A DNA stretch of 64,000 nucleotides from Lachnospiraceae bacterium (GTDB taxonomy: Bacteria; Bacillota; Clostridia; Lachnospirales; Lachnospiraceae). The notes beneath the pieces are model-generated. The model was given only the letters and a program-made list of their open reading frames with translations. It did not search any database and was not told the origin of the DNA. Numbering within the stretch: position 1 is the first letter of the stretch; each line of letters begins with the position of its first letter. A program made the translations under genes and the position numbers. The DNA lies in the NCBI GenBank assembly GCA_017521605.1, contig JAFXCD010000015.1:1-64000 (forward strand). Reading direction: 5' to 3'. Positions 15,866-24,353 of the stretch are shown here, piece by piece.

Positions 15866-16969
15866 ATGTCCATCGGAACAACAATCAAACAACTCCGTAA
15901 AGAAAAGAATATTACACAGGAACAATTAGCAGAATATTTGGGGATCACATCCCGAGCCATTTCCCAGTGGGAGTGCGACAGAACTTCACCGGACATTTCC
16001 CAGCTGCCTGCCCTTGCCAATATTTTCGAGGTAAGTGCGGATGTGTTACTGGGGATAGATGTGACACAGAAGGAAAAAAAGATAGCAGATATTGTAAAAA
16101 ATGCAGGCAAATGCCAGGAAATCGGGCATCTGGAAGAAGCCATCAGCATCTTTCGAACAGGGCTTCTTGAATTTCCTAATAGTCATACACTCATGAGACA
16201 TTTGGTCGAATGCCTTACACATATGCTAAGCATTACCAACAATGAAGAAAAGAAACGCTCACTGATACAAGAAGGTATTTCCTTTGGAGAAAAAATATTA
16301 GAGGAATGTACCAACGATAATGACCGCCACATGACAATTCAATCTTTATGCCAGCTCTATAAGGAAAACGGAGAACCGGAAAAAGCCATCAACCTTGCAT
16401 GGAAAATGCCCTCTCGCTTTGGTAGTATGGAGTTTTTACTGGCAAATATTTACACCGGCACCAAACGTTATGAACGTCTGAAAGAAAACTTATTTATTAC
16501 TTTTTCCTCATTACAAAATGACCTATTCCCTCTAAATGACCCATTGGATGACGGTACTCTTCCTTACACCAATAAGGAATACATACAAATCCTTGAAAAG
16601 TATCTTGCCATTATTGATATTGTGTTTGAGGATAAAAATTATGGTTTCTCTGTATTATGGATGGGGGAGGTGCAGATGCGACTGGCTATGTACTATCTCA
16701 GGGAAGAGCAGATTGAAGAGGCAATAAGATACATGTGGTCTGCTACCAGGCATGCTATTTGGTATGACACAGAATTTCGGGCAGATGGTGCGTATACCAG
16801 CTTACTGTTTCGTGGCATAGACTTCGGAGGTATCCATTTCAACATAAATGCCAATAATTGTCTTTTGCACCTAAAGAAGCTGGAGCTTCCTGAATTTGAC
16901 TCCATCAGGGAGCATCCTGAGTTTAAAAAAATCATTGAAGAACTACAGAAGTATGGAAAGGAGCTGTAA
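15866..16969 (+). CDS. XRE-family transcriptional regulator with helical repeats
   Basis: A 367-residue protein with an N-terminal HTH (TTIKQLRKEKNITQEQLAEY, AISQWECDRTSPDISQLPAL) and a long TPR-like tail (EEAISIFRTGLLEFPNSHTL, GEPEKAINLAWKMP). The layout matches the regulator at 25-1113. Start ATG follows GAAGGAGG by 7 bases. Cytoplasmic DNA-binding protein; the tail may sense a ligand or partner. Targets unknown. Confidence 0.85.
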   Translation: MSIGTTIKQLRKEKNITQEQLAEYLGITSRAISQWECDRTSPDISQLPALANIFEVSADVLLGIDVTQKEKKIADIVKNAGKCQEIGHLEEAISIFRTGLLEFPNSHTLMRHLVECLTHMLSITNNEEKKRSLIQEGISFGEKILEECTNDNDRHMTIQSLCQLYKENGEPEKAINLAWKMPSRFGSMEFLLANIYTGTKRYERLKENLFITFSSLQNDLFPLNDPLDDGTLPYTNKEYIQILEKYLAIIDIVFEDKNYGFSVLWMGEVQMRLAMYYLREEQIEEAIRYMWSATRHAIWYDTEFRADGAYTSLLFRGIDFGGIHFNINANNCLLHLKKLELPEFDSIREHPEFKKIIEELQKYGKEL

Positions 16970-16971
16970 AA

Positions 16972-16995
16972 AGCGGACATCCTGCGCTGTCCGCT
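16972..16995 (+). terminator. Hairpin after XRE gene
   Basis: AGCGGAC (16972-16978) pairs with GTCCGCT (16989-16995), 3 bases past the stop; a second hairpin AAGAAT-GC / GC-ATTCTT follows at 16998-17018. No strong T run, so termination is only likely. Confidence 0.55.
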
Positions 16996-17057
16996 CCAAG
17001 AATCGCTTCGCAATTCTTCTTAATCTCCACTACTGTACTCGCGCAATTTCCTATACC

Positions 17058-17096
17058 ATAAAAAACATCCCCGGAAACCTTCTTTGGTCTCCGGGG
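17058..17096 (-). terminator. Intrinsic terminator of the MerR gene
   Basis: On the minus strand CCCCGGAGACC (17096-17086) pairs with GGTTTCCGGGG (17079-17069) over a short loop, followed by ATG and six T. It lies 22 bases past the MerR stop. Confidence 0.85.
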
Positions 17097-17117
17097 GCTC
17101 ATATTTCTTATAGAACT

Positions 17118-18218
17118 TTACGGCTCCTGTCTTTGAAAAACATAATAATCTGTTTCATATCCACCCCAGCGATAATCACCACTTTTCCATTCTATAAACA
17201 GGTATTCCATGCCACCTATATTCTTGATTTCATAAGCACAGGCTGTGCTATTCCATTTACGCAGTAAATATCCCTTGGTCCATTCCTGCTTTGTTCTTCC
17301 ACTAATGATTTCCTCTCCGTAAACACTGACGCATTCTCCTTCGGGAAGAAACTCTATTTCCTTAAAATAGGGAACAAAATTCTCTTTTATCACTTCCGGT
17401 ATAAATTCCTCTTTATGCTGTACAAAGCTTATTGCTTCCCACTTGCCCACAATCCTATCATCATATACAAATGGTATATCGATATTATCCTTGCGACTCA
17501 ACTCAGATGCACTATAATGTCGATTATCAAGCTGGCGGAGCACCAAAAGGGTCGTTCTTTTACTTTGCAAATAATCATAAGACTTAAGCCGAACAAACAT
17601 ATATAATCCATCTGATTGTTTTTCAAGCACATACTCATTAACATAGGAACAATCACCACAGTCAATCAGTAATTTACCCTTTGTCCATGAATAACACCAG
17701 TACCATTCTCCCTGAGGGAGAAAATAAATTTCACGCTTTTTACTACCAACACTGATTTCCGGAAGCTTATTATCCAAATCAAATTCCGTACGGCTGTTAT
17801 ATTCGCCAAGGATTTCCCATTTACCAATCACTCTGTCGTCATTCTCAAAGGCTAAATTCACATTTTCGTGTATTAGTTCATAATTTGTAGTTTCCATAAA
17901 AGTACCTCCTGATATTTTCTCACGGAGCACATCAAGCCTACAGAGAACTTCCTTAAGCTGTCCTTTCTTTTCATCAAATATAAGATTTATCTCCTTTTCC
18001 GTCAGATTGCCTGTGATAATCTTCTTGATTTGTGCAAGCGAAAACTCCGCTGATTTCAATTCATTGATACGCTCACAAACCGCAATCTGACTTTCCGAAT
18101 AATACCTATATCCTGTAAAATTATCATTATATACCGGCTTTAGCAAACCATAGTTATCATAATATCGCAAAACAGAAACCGGCACATTACAAGCCTTAGA
18201 AAATTCTCCAATTTTCAT
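17118..18218 (-). CDS. MerR-family transcriptional regulator with duplicated C-terminal domain
   Basis: A 366-residue protein. Residues 1-70 are the MerR winged helix (MKIGEFSKACNVPVSVLRYYDNYGLL..., YRYYSESQ), then a dimerisation helix to about 110. The rest holds two repeats of a roughly 110-residue beta-rich unit, each opening with DDR-VIGKWE and containing FLPEGE or FLPQGEWYW, resembling lipocalin-like ligand pockets. I chose ATG 18218 because AGGAGGTG lies 6-7 bases upstream. The gene has its own MerR-type promoter and follows the ABC-F gene on the same strand. Probably an autoregulated sensor of a hydrophobic compound (inference). Confidence 0.88.
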   Translation of the reverse strand: MKIGEFSKACNVPVSVLRYYDNYGLLKPVYNDNFTGYRYYSESQIAVCERINELKSAEFSLAQIKKIITGNLTEKEINLIFDEKKGQLKEVLCRLDVLREKISGGTFMETTNYELIHENVNLAFENDDRVIGKWEILGEYNSRTEFDLDNKLPEISVGSKKREIYFLPQGEWYWCYSWTKGKLLIDCGDCSYVNEYVLEKQSDGLYMFVRLKSYDYLQSKRTTLLVLRQLDNRHYSASELSRKDNIDIPFVYDDRIVGKWEAISFVQHKEEFIPEVIKENFVPYFKEIEFLPEGECVSVYGEEIISGRTKQEWTKGYLLRKWNSTACAYEIKNIGGMEYLFIEWKSGDYRWGGYETDYYVFQRQEP

Positions 18219-18257
18219 TGATGCCACCTCCTAAATTTTAAGGTACCTTATGTACGA

Positions 18258-18288
18258 ATCATAAGCTTAAAGTATGGTTTAGAGTCAA
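18258..18288 (-). promoter_or_regulatory. MerR-type promoter with 19-bp spacer
   Basis: Minus strand: TTGACT (18288-18283), exactly 19 bases, then TATGAT (18263-18258). The over-long 19-bp spacer is the known hallmark of MerR-activated promoters, and the spacer contains an imperfect dyad CATA-N9-TATG. It lies upstream of the MerR gene itself, so autoregulation is likely. Confidence 0.7.
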
Positions 18289-18302
18289 GAGGTTTTTTAA
18301 CA

Positions 18303-19850
18303 TTATGTATTTTCCCATTCCACTAATCCTTTTTCCGTAAGTTCGTAAATAATATCACAAACCTCATCCATGTACTTTCTGTCATGGGAAATACTGATAA
18401 TTGCACCCGGAAATTCTGACAGTATTTTCCGTATTACAGGTCCTGATAATGGAGAAAAATTACGGGTTGGTTCATCTAATATCAACACATTTGTTTTTGA
18501 CAAACTCATTTTAAGCAATAGCACCTTTGCTTTCTGTCCGCCTGACAATTCACTGATAGGGCGTTCCATCTCATCAGCAGTATACTTTAAAGACCCCAGA
18601 TAGGTGCGGATTCTGGTTCTCTCCTCCTTGTCTCCGGTAGTATCCAAGAAATCCACCGGAGTCTGTGTCATATCCAGAATATCTTCATAGTTCTGCGGAA
18701 TATATTCTGCATGAATATCCTTTCTCCCCAGAAGTTCTGTCGCTATTTTCTTCATAAGAGTGGTTTTACCGGTGCCGTTATTTCCCACGATGCATACTTT
18801 CTTACTACCGCGCATTTCCAGCTTAATGTGCTTTGCCAGCACTCTCTCACCATCCGGTGTCAATAACTCTTCCAGTTCATACTCTATAACTGTTTTCCCC
18901 GCAGGAATGGCCAATTCCTTCGTTCCCAGCTTAAAGAATATGGCTTCTTCCTGCTCCGGCATTTCTGTCATGTTCTCATCTTCTCTTTCAAAACGCTTTC
19001 CCATGGCTTTGACAGAGTGCATTTTATCTTTCAGGTTCTTGGCAACACTGGGTGCTTGTCTGGAACAACTTGCTAATTGTGTTTGTACATCCTGATATAT
19101 TTTGGCAAACCGCTCATCTCGCTTCCGCTTCTCCCTGCGTTCATTCAAGGCCTGTTGCTCCTGCCTGTCAAAGTTGTGAAGTCGTTCCTCCACATACTGT
19201 CTGTAGGGCATCTTGGCCACAGTGAATTTCGGTTCCGTCTTTCGTTTAAGCTGTTCCAAATGAATTACCATATTGGCGGTATTCTCAATAAGGGTTTCAT
19301 CGTGAGAAATATATAACGCAATATATTCCCAATTATTGATCAGATTCTCTAAAAGCTCCAACGTTGTAATATCAATATCATTAGAAGGTTCATCCAGCAA
19401 AAGAACCGTTGGCTTTTCCAACAGGATTCTCATCATCTGAGCCTTGATTTTTTCTCCACCTGACAAGGTTCCCATTTTCTGTTCCCTGTAAAAAAAATCC
19501 ATATCTACGTGAAATTCTTTTGTCATCTGCACTAATTCCTTTGGTGAATAATCGAAGAAATAATCGCTTTTAGCAAAGAACTCATATATGGTCATTTCTC
19601 TTGTAGCTAACGGCAGCTCCTGTGGAAGGTAGCAAAGCTTCTCTTTGCCCAGGATCCGTTCCCCTACGCACTCCACATATTCCTCTGCAAGCTCCGGGTC
19701 ATATATCCATTTCATCAAAGTCGATTTACCATTTCCTTCCTCTCCAATAATCACTGCCTTATCTCCGTAATTTAATACACAGGAAAAATCCTTTATAATT
19801 TCCCTTAAATCTTTTTTGTGTGTAATACTTAAATTTTTAATCTGTAACAT
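18303..19850 (-). CDS. ABC-F family ATPase (ribosome-protection type)
   Basis: A 515-residue protein with two ABC domains and no membrane segments. Domain 1: Walker A GEEGNGKST, signature LSGGEKIKAQ, Walker B LLLDEPSNDID. Domain 2: GNNGTGKTT, LSGGQKAKVLLLK, LILDEPTRNFSPLS. The charged linker (about 205-275) would carry the antibiotic-resistance-type interdomain arm. The usual NHLD after the second Walker B is replaced by RNFS. Translation starts at ATG 19850 (GGAGG 6 bases upstream). A terminator hairpin and short leader frames precede it. ABC-F proteins bind the ribosomal E site and often give resistance to lincosamides, streptogramins or pleuromutilins; the drug here cannot be told. Confidence 0.9.
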   Translation of the reverse strand: MLQIKNLSITHKKDLREIIKDFSCVLNYGDKAVIIGEEGNGKSTLMKWIYDPELAEEYVECVGERILGKEKLCYLPQELPLATREMTIYEFFAKSDYFFDYSPKELVQMTKEFHVDMDFFYREQKMGTLSGGEKIKAQMMRILLEKPTVLLLDEPSNDIDITTLELLENLINNWEYIALYISHDETLIENTANMVIHLEQLKRKTEPKFTVAKMPYRQYVEERLHNFDRQEQQALNERREKRKRDERFAKIYQDVQTQLASCSRQAPSVAKNLKDKMHSVKAMGKRFEREDENMTEMPEQEEAIFFKLGTKELAIPAGKTVIEYELEELLTPDGERVLAKHIKLEMRGSKKVCIVGNNGTGKTTLMKKIATELLGRKDIHAEYIPQNYEDILDMTQTPVDFLDTTGDKEERTRIRTYLGSLKYTADEMERPISELSGGQKAKVLLLKMSLSKTNVLILDEPTRNFSPLSGPVIRKILSEFPGAIISISHDRKYMDEVCDIIYELTEKGLVEWENT

Positions 19851-19868
19851 ATAGGCCTCCCTTCCAAA

Positions 19869-19901
19869 GAAAAAAGTCTGTTTGCATACACCAAACAGAC
19901 T
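19869..19901 (-). terminator. Attenuator terminator in the ABC-F leader
   Basis: Minus strand AGTCTGTTTG, a 7-base loop, CAAACAGACT then six T, ending 19 bases before the ABC-F start codon. A perfect 10-bp stem in this position would stop transcription of the gene unless opened. Confidence 0.88.
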
Positions 19902-19906
19902 CATAC

Positions 19907-20078
19907 TCAAATAAAACCTATATCATTCATCCTTCGGAAAAGCAACGATTTCACACAGAGAATCAACGGTTCACAAAATAAGTATGATAATCTAATTCGG
20001 CATACACAAACAAGCCTATTCTTATAGGCTACTCTCATAATTGTCTGTTTCCTCCAAATCAAACTATCTGTTTCTCAT
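19907..20078 (-). promoter_or_regulatory. ABC-F leader with short peptide frames and an antiterminator candidate
   Basis: Two small frames lie in the leader. One is a 4-codon frame (20064-20078, M-R-N-R) with GTGGAG 3 bases before its ATG. The other is a 43-codon frame (19907-20038, starting MRVAYKNRLVCVC) with GGAGG 12 bases upstream. The sequence AAACAGAC at 20050-20043 is identical to the 3' arm of the attenuator and can pair with its 5' arm GTCTGTTT, giving an antiterminator. A hairpin AGCCTAT-AAGA-ATAGGCT lies between. The layout fits antibiotic-induced ribosome-stalling control as known for vmlR- and lmo0919-type genes. Confidence 0.6.
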
Positions 20079-20123
20079 TTCTCCACCTTACACTAAACTT
20101 GTGCCTTTCCTTAATCTGAATTA

Positions 20124-20152
20124 ACCATAGCACAGGCTGCTCTAAAATGCAA
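20124..20152 (-). promoter_or_regulatory. Promoter of the ABC-F transcript
   Basis: Minus strand TTGCAT (20152-20147), a 17-base spacer, TATGGT (20129-20124). It would give a leader of about 265 bases. Confidence 0.5.
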
Positions 20153-20201
20153 GCCATTTCCTATACCCCCCAATGTCCTTCAATATCGGGTTCTCACCAG
20201 C

Positions 20202-20657
20202 TTACATAAATAAACTAAAATCATTTCCTCTTACTTCTTTATACTCCTCATCGGAATATAACAGCCCCTTCTTCTTAGAAAGCATGGCCTTAAGTGCCAC
20301 CTTGGTCATATGGGTCACATCCTCCCGTTCTAAAGCCTCCTGCACATTCATAAATAAGGCTTCACTGTTTTCGTTACCGTCACTCTGAGGCTCGCCTTCC
20401 ACATAATCCATCAGCATAAGCGCATACCAGTTTTTCCGCCCGCATCGTATCCCCAGCAAAGCCTCCACCTTTGCTACCACATGGGTTTCCTCCAATACCT
20501 CTCGCTGTGCCGCTTCTTCAGGAAGCTCCCCCATATTACAGTAGCCGCCGGGAATCAGTAATTGACCTGCCGCGCCACCGTAGGTATGACGAACCAAAAG
20601 CACCTTATCCTCCTTGCGTACGATACAACCTACCGCCAAAGAATAATTATCGCTCAT
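20202..20657 (-). CDS. Nudix hydrolase
   Basis: A 151-residue protein with the Nudix box GGYCNMGELPEEAAQREVLE, continuing with ET (Glu ligands of Mg2+), at about residues 37-60. Nudix enzymes hydrolyse nucleoside diphosphate derivatives; the substrate is not predictable. ATG follows AAGGAG by 9 bases. It is last in a tight run with the HAD gene (21-base gap) and the XRE-methyltransferase gene. Confidence 0.88.
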   Translation of the reverse strand: MSDNYSLAVGCIVRKEDKVLLVRHTYGGAAGQLLIPGGYCNMGELPEEAAQREVLEETHVVAKVEALLGIRCGRKNWYALMLMDYVEGEPQSDGNENSEALFMNVQEALEREDVTHMTKVALKAMLSKKKGLLYSDEEYKEVRGNDFSLFM

Positions 20658-20678
20658 AACGTTTCTTCTCCTTTCAAC

Positions 20679-21305
20679 CTATAGAAGCTTTTGAATCACT
20701 GCCTCCAGCTCCACAAAGTCATTCACCACATTTCCTTCATACTCCTCCCCATCCCGATTAAAGAGTATGGTTTGCATTCCAAGCTCCTCTGCCACCCGCA
20801 GATTTTTCACGCTATTATCCACAAAAATACAATCCTCCGGTTTATATTGCAACTTCTCTAAGGCATACTCAAAAATCGCTTTATCCGGCTTGCGTAAACG
20901 CACCTCACCGCTGACAATCTTGTGACTAAAATAGGGATTCATATGATGATGCTCTGTTAGAAACTCACTCCATTCCAACACATCATTGGACAGCAGACAC
21001 ATTTCCATTCTCCTGATAACTTTAGATGCAAAACCGGAAAACTGCTCATCCAAAGTCAAGAAATTTATCAAATAATCCTCCATAGCCTCCCCGGGATTCT
21101 CATAACCCAGATAGCTTAAAAACTCCTGATTGCTCAATTCTCCCTTCTGGGCCTTGGAAAATACTCTTTCCACCTTAAATGCATTAGTCAGTCGGTCGTA
21201 CTCCGCTTCCGGGAAATGCTGAAAAGTATAAGGGATAAAGTACCCCTTGCTTTCCTTGATAATCACTCCATACATATCTATCAGTAACATTCTATTTCTT
21301 TCCAT
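20679..21305 (-). CDS. HAD-superfamily hydrolase
   Basis: A 208-residue cytoplasmic protein. Motif I is LLIDMYGVII: the nucleophile Asp is present but the second Asp of the usual DxD is Tyr, as in haloacid dehalogenases and some non-phosphatase members. Motif II is LLSNDV, motif III includes KIVSGEVRLRKPDKAIFEYA, and motif IV is DCIFVDNSVKN. The start overlaps the XRE-methyltransferase gene by 14 bases, indicating translational coupling. Substrate unknown. Confidence 0.85.
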   Translation of the reverse strand: MERNRMLLIDMYGVIIKESKGYFIPYTFQHFPEAEYDRLTNAFKVERVFSKAQKGELSNQEFLSYLGYENPGEAMEDYLINFLTLDEQFSGFASKVIRRMEMCLLSNDVLEWSEFLTEHHHMNPYFSHKIVSGEVRLRKPDKAIFEYALEKLQYKPEDCIFVDNSVKNLRVAEELGMQTILFNRDGEEYEGNVVNDFVELEAVIQKLL

Positions 21306-22407
21306 AAGATATCATCGTTCCTTTCGCAAAAGTGTAACCCGCATCCGGATGCAGCTGGAAAAACTCGGAAATTCGTATGTTGCGGGTACAATAATCCGTG
21401 GCTTCCTTGCGGGACATGCCATGATTCATGAGGAAATGAATAGTGTTTTCCATCTCCTGCGGATTTAAACCAGCATTCCAGTCATTGTACTCCAGGAAAT
21501 CCCGTTTGGTCTGCTCGTAATCCTCCTGCGCAGGTGTAACAAAGGCCACCTTATCCTTCATCCGCACATCCACATCCTTTAATCCCAGCTTTTGCATCAT
21601 ATGGGCGGTACGAATGGCCACTGCATAGTCACGTCCCTGCTGCTCCAGCTCCGTGCGCCAATGAGCCTCCATGCCATCATGCTTACAAAGCCAGAAATAA
21701 TCCATCCCATCCACGTAGAGACCATCACACTCAAACTCCCTGTTGGCATCAATACAAACCACGTAGGAATCCTTTTTAGCAAACTCTATCATCTTTTTCA
21801 GGAAGCCCTCCGGCGTATCCAGATGCCGCAACACTCCCTGACAAATTACCAAATCATACTGCTCCTTAACATGGTACTCATACACATCCTTCCGAAGAAA
21901 GCGCACTTCGTAATTCTTATCTGCAAACAGCTTCTCCCCTTCCTTCAGAAGCCCTTCTGCCAAATCAATACCGGTATAGGTACTTCCTTTAGGCAAAAGA
22001 GGCATAAGAAGCAATCCCAGGAATCCAAAGCCACAGCCGCAGTCCAGCATCTTCACCGGATTCTCTATCTTCCACACCTTTTCCACCAGAAACTGCATAT
22101 AATCCTCGTTCCAGGAGCTTCTGCGAGTCCGTAGCAGGTACTCCAGCTTCTGCTCCCAAAATTGTCCTGTTCCGGTCTTTTCCTCTATATATTCTTCCCC
22201 CTTTAAGGGTACTACTCCCATCAACTGGTCTATGGACACCTTAAAATACTCTGCCATGGCAGGCAAAAAAGTAATATCCGGTAAATTAACCCCCTTCTCC
22301 CACTTGCTGATGGTCTGAAATGAAACTCCCATGGCATCTGCCAGCTCCTTCTGGGTTATCTTTTTCTTCCTTCTTAAATCTGCAATTCGTAAATTCATCT
22401 CTTTCAT
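21292..22407 (-). CDS. XRE-type HTH fused to a SAM-dependent methyltransferase
   Basis: A 371-residue protein. Residues about 5-60 are an XRE HTH (IADLRRKKKITQKELADAMG, TISKWEKGVNLPDI). After a linker, about residues 105-260 form a class I methyltransferase with motif I MLDCGCGFGFLG, then TGIDLAEGLL and VICQGVLRHLDTPEGFLKK. The start ATG 22407 has GGGAG 9 bases upstream; the ATG 5 codons earlier has none. The fusion suggests a regulator whose DNA binding is tied to a methyl-transfer or SAM-binding domain. First gene of the HAD-Nudix run. Confidence 0.85.
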   Translation of the reverse strand: MKEMNLRIADLRRKKKITQKELADAMGVSFQTISKWEKGVNLPDITFLPAMAEYFKVSIDQLMGVVPLKGEEYIEEKTGTGQFWEQKLEYLLRTRRSSWNEDYMQFLVEKVWKIENPVKMLDCGCGFGFLGLLLMPLLPKGSTYTGIDLAEGLLKEGEKLFADKNYEVRFLRKDVYEYHVKEQYDLVICQGVLRHLDTPEGFLKKMIEFAKKDSYVVCIDANREFECDGLYVDGMDYFWLCKHDGMEAHWRTELEQQGRDYAVAIRTAHMMQKLGLKDVDVRMKDKVAFVTPAQEDYEQTKRDFLEYNDWNAGLNPQEMENTIHFLMNHGMSRKEATDYCTRNIRISEFFQLHPDAGYTFAKGTMISYGKK

Positions 22408-22542
22408 GTATATTACTCCCATTATTCAATTTAACACTTCAAAGGCCTTGTAAATGATTATGATTTAATTATAGCAGAGTTTTTCGCCTTACGGTGCTAA
22501 TTATTGGAGAGTATTTTCGCCCGGCAGGCGAATCTGTGCAAT

Positions 22543-22576
22543 AAAAATGAACCACCACCTAAACAGTGACGGTTCG
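22543..22576 (-). terminator. Intrinsic terminator of the membrane-protein gene
   Basis: Minus strand GAACCGTCAC pairs with GTGGTGGTTC (two wobbles) over a short loop, followed by ATTTTTATT. It lies 17 bases beyond the stop of the gene at 22593. Confidence 0.75.
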
Positions 22577-22592
22577 TTGTATATATTTATCC

Positions 22593-24257
22593 TTATTTTC
22601 GATAAAATCTCCAATAATGCCCATCCTCATATTGTGTATAATTCTCATTTATCCATTGCATAATCCATGTATCCTGAGAAATGGTAATCTCATTATTCCA
22701 TGCCTTCACTGCAATCACTGTTGGCACTTTGTCCGGATACCTTTCCCAATAACGCAATAAATTTTCGTCATATGTGGGCGTATCTATTGTAGAAAATGTA
22801 GCGGTTTCTGTCTGCTCATTTACATACACTATGGAATCCAACATCCAAGGCACTACTACCAATACCGTATCCTCCTGTATATTTGCATCCCAATCTTCCA
22901 TGCTATACTTAATTTCATTACACTTTTGCAGAGAGGTCACTATACCCTTTGCGGGGCCCACCCGAATAAAGTTTTCCACATGGGGCGTTATCTTAATACC
23001 ACTTTCATTGGCATAACCGCAGACAACCATTCCTCTATGGAACAAGACTAATAAAAGGATACATAAAATCAGGCCGTCCTTTATTTTACTCTTTGTTTCT
23101 GCGCATTTTAGTCTTTCATATATTGGTATCAGGGAAACCATTGCCGCCGGCATCAGATAACTGATTATAGACAATAATTCCAAATTGGTCAGACTACAGA
23201 CTGCAACAAAGGAGCCAAAACCCATTATCATGCCCAATACATATATCTTTCGAACTGTATTCTCCATACACTTATAGCAGCATATGCCTAAAATCATCAC
23301 TACCGGGATTACCATAAAATATTGGCAGGACCAATCGGTATTGCTTTTCGCTGTAGCTATTATCATTATGATTTCTGAAAGTAAAAGTATCGCCCCTAAA
23401 AATGTGAAATAGCAAATTTTCTTCCTGCTGAGCCTATATAAGCCAAATGCCAGTACCAAAGAACCAACTATCCAAATCAGTCCATATCCAAATCCTTCCA
23501 GATAGTAACCAATATCAAACACATTCCCCACATGCGATTTGTCTGCATTTACGATAAACTCTACGGATGCAAGCAATTGTTCAAATCCTACCTGCGACAA
23601 AACAATCAGTACATAAGAAAAAGCAAAAATCATGCAGGAACCGGTAAGGATACCTACGGCCTTCCACTTTTTATTACTAAATAAACCCAAGAAAACTGTA
23701 ATTCCCACATAATTTATCAAACAGGTGGGATAGGATAATATCTGTAGGCTTAAAAAGAAAGCTACCCCTACTAAATACCAGTTTTTCTCCATGCTCCTTA
23801 AGTACCCTAGAATACATACCAAGCACAATACTGCAAACATCATCTGCATATTGGAAAACTCAGGGAATACACTCTGCTTGGGGCGGAAGATAAAAAAGAA
23901 AATACTGATATACTGTGCCAAGTCTCCACTTATCCAATGAATAAGCTCTTTATATAAGCAATATGCCACTATTCCATTCAGAAAAACTCCGCAAACCTGA
24001 AGGAATATCACAACACCTGTCAAATCCGGAACAAGCACTTTGTACAAGGTCATTAAAAAATCTGTAAGAAATGCAGACGTTTGATGCGGCTCACACATCT
24101 CTCCAAACATCCTGTCGCCCATTATATGGCGATAAGATGTGGCAACTGCATACGCCTGATCGGCACCAAAGTCCGTAAACACGCTTTTTATATTAACCAA
24201 TATAGCCAGCATCCATAGCAGATACTTTTTCATATCATTGTGTTTTGTCTTCATCAT
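22593..24257 (-). CDS. Polytopic membrane protein of unknown function
   Basis: A 554-residue integral membrane protein with about 11-12 hydrophobic segments spread over residues 10-420, followed by a C-terminal domain of about 130 residues (KVPTVIAVKAWNNEITISQD, MQWINENYTQYEDGHYWRFY). This shape is shared with membrane glycosyltransferases of the GT-C type (many TM, soluble tail), but I do not see a certain catalytic DD or ED loop; an FGADQAYAVATSYRHIMGD loop after TM1 could carry it. Assignment as GT-C-like is inference. Single-gene unit with its own terminator. Confidence 0.7.
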   Translation of the reverse strand: MMKTKHNDMKKYLLWMLAILVNIKSVFTDFGADQAYAVATSYRHIMGDRMFGEMCEPHQTSAFLTDFLMTLYKVLVPDLTGVVIFLQVCGVFLNGIVAYCLYKELIHWISGDLAQYISIFFFIFRPKQSVFPEFSNMQMMFAVLCLVCILGYLRSMEKNWYLVGVAFFLSLQILSYPTCLINYVGITVFLGLFSNKKWKAVGILTGSCMIFAFSYVLIVLSQVGFEQLLASVEFIVNADKSHVGNVFDIGYYLEGFGYGLIWIVGSLVLAFGLYRLSRKKICYFTFLGAILLLSEIIMIIATAKSNTDWSCQYFMVIPVVMILGICCYKCMENTVRKIYVLGMIMGFGSFVAVCSLTNLELLSIISYLMPAAMVSLIPIYERLKCAETKSKIKDGLILCILLLVLFHRGMVVCGYANESGIKITPHVENFIRVGPAKGIVTSLQKCNEIKYSMEDWDANIQEDTVLVVVPWMLDSIVYVNEQTETATFSTIDTPTYDENLLRYWERYPDKVPTVIAVKAWNNEITISQDTWIMQWINENYTQYEDGHYWRFYRK

Positions 24258-24353
24258 CTTTACTCCAACCCAAGTCCTATAATACCTTTGATTATACTAT
24301 TACTTGCATGATACTTCAACAAAATCCAATGATATCACTCTCTTCTCCCGATA

